NCBI RefSeq assembly: GCF_011682055.1
Contig: NZ_JAAQOM010000002.1
Span: forward strand, 186,001 to 250,000
DNA from: Telluria antibiotica
Lineage (GTDB): Bacteria > Pseudomonadota > Gammaproteobacteria > Burkholderiales > Burkholderiaceae_D
Length of the DNA: 64,000 nucleotides
Direction of reading: 5' to 3'
Of this stretch, positions 62,152 through 64,000 are shown one piece after another. Under the pieces are notes generated by a model. It was not told the DNA's origin and searched no databases. It saw only the letters and a list, made by a program, of their open reading frames with translations. Made by a program: the position numbers and the translations under genes. Each line of letters opens with the position of its first letter. Position 1 is the stretch's first letter.

Positions 62152-63171
62152 TCAATCGATGCGCTTGACCGACTCGCGCACGACGAGGTTCAGTTGCGGC
62201 ACCTCGATGTCGAGCGTCTCGTGCCCGATCATCTTGACGATCGCGCGGCCCAGGCATTTGCCGACGTCGAACAGCGGCTGGCGCACGGTCGTCAGCGGCG
62301 GCGTCGTGTACATGGAGCTGTGCAGGTCGTCGAAGCCGATGACGGAGATGTCTTCCGGCACGCGGATCCCGCGGCGGTACAGCGCGAGGCGCGCGCCGTA
62401 TGCCGTCAGGTCGTTCGCGCAGAAGATCGCGGAAAAGCGCTGGCCCGATTCCAGCAGCCGCTCGACGGCCAGCAGGCCGCTCGATTCCTGGAAGTCGCCG
62501 CCGACGATCAGCTGCTGCTGTTCCTTGATGCCGTGCTTGGCCAGGGTATCGCGGTAGCCGGCCAGACGCGCGAGCGCATCCTGGTGGTCTGACGGGCCCG
62601 TGATGAACGCGATGTTGCGGTGGCCCTGGTCGATCAGGTACCCGACCGCCTCGCACGCGCCCCAGTAGTTGTCGAGGCAGAAGCCGTACGCGCGCGGCGA
62701 GCTCAGGTCGCGGCCGAAGGCGACGATGGGCACGCGCTGCGACAACTTGAGGATCTGCGCATCCTTCAGTTTCCCGCTCAGGATCACGAGGCCGTCGACG
62801 CGGCGCGCGATCAGCAGTTCGATGCGCTCGGCCTCTTCGTCCGCGTGCCAGTGGCCGGAGACGATCAGCGGCGCGTAGCCCGTGCCCTGCAAGGCCTCGT
62901 CGATGCCGGCCATCGCATCGGCGAAATAGCCGGAGACGAGCGACTGCGTCAGCACACCGATCGTGCGCGAGCTTCCCATCTTGAGGTTCTGCGCGAGGAC
63001 GTTCGGCTTGTAGTTGAGCTTTTCGATGACGCTCTCGATGGCCTGGCGCTTTTCCTCCGACACCTTGGCGGTGCCGTTCAGGAAGCGCGAAACCGTCGCC
63101 GCCGACACGCCCGCCACCCGGGCGACTTCGTGGACGGTGACCATCGGTGTGCTGCTGGAATCCTTTTTCAT
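62152..63171 (-). CDS. LacI-family transcriptional regulator
   Basis: This 339-residue repressor has an N-terminal HTH and hinge helix (VTVHEVARVAGVSAATVSRFLNGTAKVSEEKRQAIESVIEKLNYKPNVLAQNL, residues ~10-62). A periplasmic-binding-like sugar domain follows (TIGVLTQSLVSGYFADAMAGIDEAL to SVIGFDDLHSSMYTTPPLTTVRQP). It is divergent from a GH1 beta-glucosidase gene that carries a perfect LacI-type operator at its promoter, so it probably controls beta-glucoside use. Confidence 0.94.
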   Translation of the reverse strand: MKKDSSSTPMVTVHEVARVAGVSAATVSRFLNGTAKVSEEKRQAIESVIEKLNYKPNVLAQNLKMGSSRTIGVLTQSLVSGYFADAMAGIDEALQGTGYAPLIVSGHWHADEEAERIELLIARRVDGLVILSGKLKDAQILKLSQRVPIVAFGRDLSSPRAYGFCLDNYWGACEAVGYLIDQGHRNIAFITGPSDHQDALARLAGYRDTLAKHGIKEQQQLIVGGDFQESSGLLAVERLLESGQRFSAIFCANDLTAYGARLALYRRGIRVPEDISVIGFDDLHSSMYTTPPLTTVRQPLFDVGKCLGRAIVKMIGHETLDIEVPQLNLVVRESVKRID

Positions 63172-63277
63172 GCGTCGGCCTGCGTTATCGAGGCGGCGGT
63201 GCCGCGAAGCTCGTGAATATACACCAGGACATGCCGGTTTGACATGTTACGGAACGACTTGAGGGGAAAAAATCTAT

Positions 63278-63320
63278 TTGACACCCGGGCGATCGCACAT
63301 GTACGATGAAATCGATTTCA
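63278..63320 (+). promoter_or_regulatory. Promoter and LacI-type operator of the beta-glucosidase gene
   Basis: -35 TTGACA (63278-63283) and -10 TACGAT (63302-63307) are separated by 18 bp. The perfect 14-bp palindrome TGAAATCGATTTCA (63307-63320) covers the expected transcription start, so bound repressor would block initiation. A central CG is typical of LacI-family operators. Confidence 0.85.
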
Positions 63321-63402
63321 AACAATTTGAAACTGGATGCGTCGCGCGCTCGCGGGCGCCGGCTGCGCATCGCTTTCACCCACAACGACTACAACCCGCA
63401 CC

Positions 63403-64000
63403 ATGACCGATTCCATCCGTTTTCCTTCCAACTTCACGTGGGGCGTCGCGACCAGCGCCTTCCAGATCGAAGGCGCCTTTGACGCCGACGGCAAGGGCCC
63501 TTCGATCTGGGATACGTTCTCGCACAACCCGGCCAACATCATCGACGGCACCAATGGCGACGTCGCCTGCGACCACTACCACCGCTACCGCGACGACGTG
63601 GCGATGATGGCGTCGCTGGGCGTGGACGCCTACCGCTTCTCGATGGCGTGGGCGCGCGTGCAGCCGACGGGCAAGGGTGCATGGAACGAGGCGGGCTTCG
63701 ACTTCTACACGCGCCTCTTGGACGCGCTGGACGAAAAAGGCATCGCCGCGCACATCACCTTGTACCACTGGGACCTGCCGCAAGGCCTGCAGGACGATGG
63801 CGGCTGGATGTCGCGCGACACGGCACACCGCTTCGCCGACTACGCGGCCGAAGTCGCGCGCCGCTACGGCAACCGCGTGGCCAGCATCGCCACGCACAAC
63901 GAGCCGTGGTGCACGGCGAACCTCGGCTACGGCAACGGCCAGTTCGCGCCGGGTGTCGCCGATAAAAAACAGGCCATCCAGGTATCGCACCACCTGTTGC
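63403..64000 (+). CDS. GH1 beta-glucosidase (3' partial)
   Basis: The frame is open to the end of the window (199 residues seen of ~440-450 in the family). The GH1 start reads FPSNFTWGVATSAFQIEGAFDADGKGPSIWDTFSH, with the substrate-binding Gln, then DHYHRYRDDVAMMASLGVDAYRFSMAWARVQP, ITLYHWDLPQGLQ and the catalytic acid/base Glu in ATHNEPW. The nucleophile motif is beyond the edge. It hydrolyses beta-glucosides in the cytoplasm and is divergent from the LacI gene. Confidence 0.95.
   Translation, partial: MTDSIRFPSNFTWGVATSAFQIEGAFDADGKGPSIWDTFSHNPANIIDGTNGDVACDHYHRYRDDVAMMASLGVDAYRFSMAWARVQPTGKGAWNEAGFDFYTRLLDALDEKGIAAHITLYHWDLPQGLQDDGGWMSRDTAHRFADYAAEVARRYGNRVASIATHNEPWCTANLGYGNGQFAPGVADKKQAIQVSHHLL

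Overview
The window is high-GC (by eye well above 60%) and almost fully coding, with few long gaps. It looks like chromosome from a Massilia/Telluria-type betaproteobacterium (Oxalobacteraceae). The reasons are two PEP-CTERM exosortase-substrate proteins (one resembling the flocculation-associated PepA family), a ppk1-sixA-ppx polyphosphate set, a T6SS tssF-tssG pair, many LysR regulators, and codon use typical of that group. Genus is inference from protein style; there is no rRNA, tRNA or marker gene here.

Layout. 1-6.6 kb: end of a PEP-CTERM protein with a terminator, a DEAD-box helicase, a PatZ-like acyl-CoA synthetase/GNAT protein and a divergent CDF metal transporter. 6.7-15.1 kb: a copper island on the + strand (two small Cys/His-rich exported proteins, a TolC-like lipoprotein, a Tat-exported multicopper oxidase and an outer-membrane receptor). 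It faces a copper P-type ATPase on the - strand that has a textbook CueR/MerR-type promoter and an in-frame C-terminal CopZ-like domain with its own ribosome binding site. 15.1-18.0 kb: orphan T6SS baseplate genes tssG/tssF. 18-31 kb: redox and regulator genes (GST, SDRs, LysR, GGDEF-EAL, TetR, aldo-keto reductase, pirins, OsmC, acyl-CoA synthetase), including a decayed SDR and a frameshifted flavodoxin-fold quinone reductase. 31-35.8 kb: small membrane proteins, a nitroreductase and a PepA-like protein with a candidate sigma-54 promoter, next to an AT-rich non-coding stretch.

34.8-45.4 kb is a regulatory/catabolic cluster: LysR, alpha/beta hydrolase (chloroperoxidase type), sensor kinase, amidohydrolase with a Cys/His tail, YoaK-like membrane protein, two response regulators, XapX protein, YcaC-like hydrolase, AraC regulator and a broken DUF1993 gene. 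A 12-bp motif recurs upstream of the two hydrolases, and a 117-bp tandem repeat separates yoaK from the regulators. 45.9-56.6 kb carries phosphate genes: ppk1 and a PafA-like alkaline phosphatase each have a Pho box 9 nt upstream of a -10 element, with sixA beside ppk1 and ppx directly after the phosphatase. Between them lie an MFS/AraC divergent pair, an exported RidA-like protein, a GNAT enzyme, a 5'-truncated outer-membrane protein gene and an NTF2-like protein.

56.6-64 kb: a LysR/SDR divergent pair and a sterol-desaturase-type hydroxylase. Then comes an AT-richer block (about 59.3-62.0 kb) of four unrecognised minus-strand genes bounded by near-identical palindromic repeats, which is the best candidate for an undescribed mobile cassette-like element. 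The window ends with a LacI regulator divergent from a GH1 beta-glucosidase with a perfect 14-bp operator, cut by the window edge. Four genes are visibly broken by deletion, which is unusual for such a compact region.
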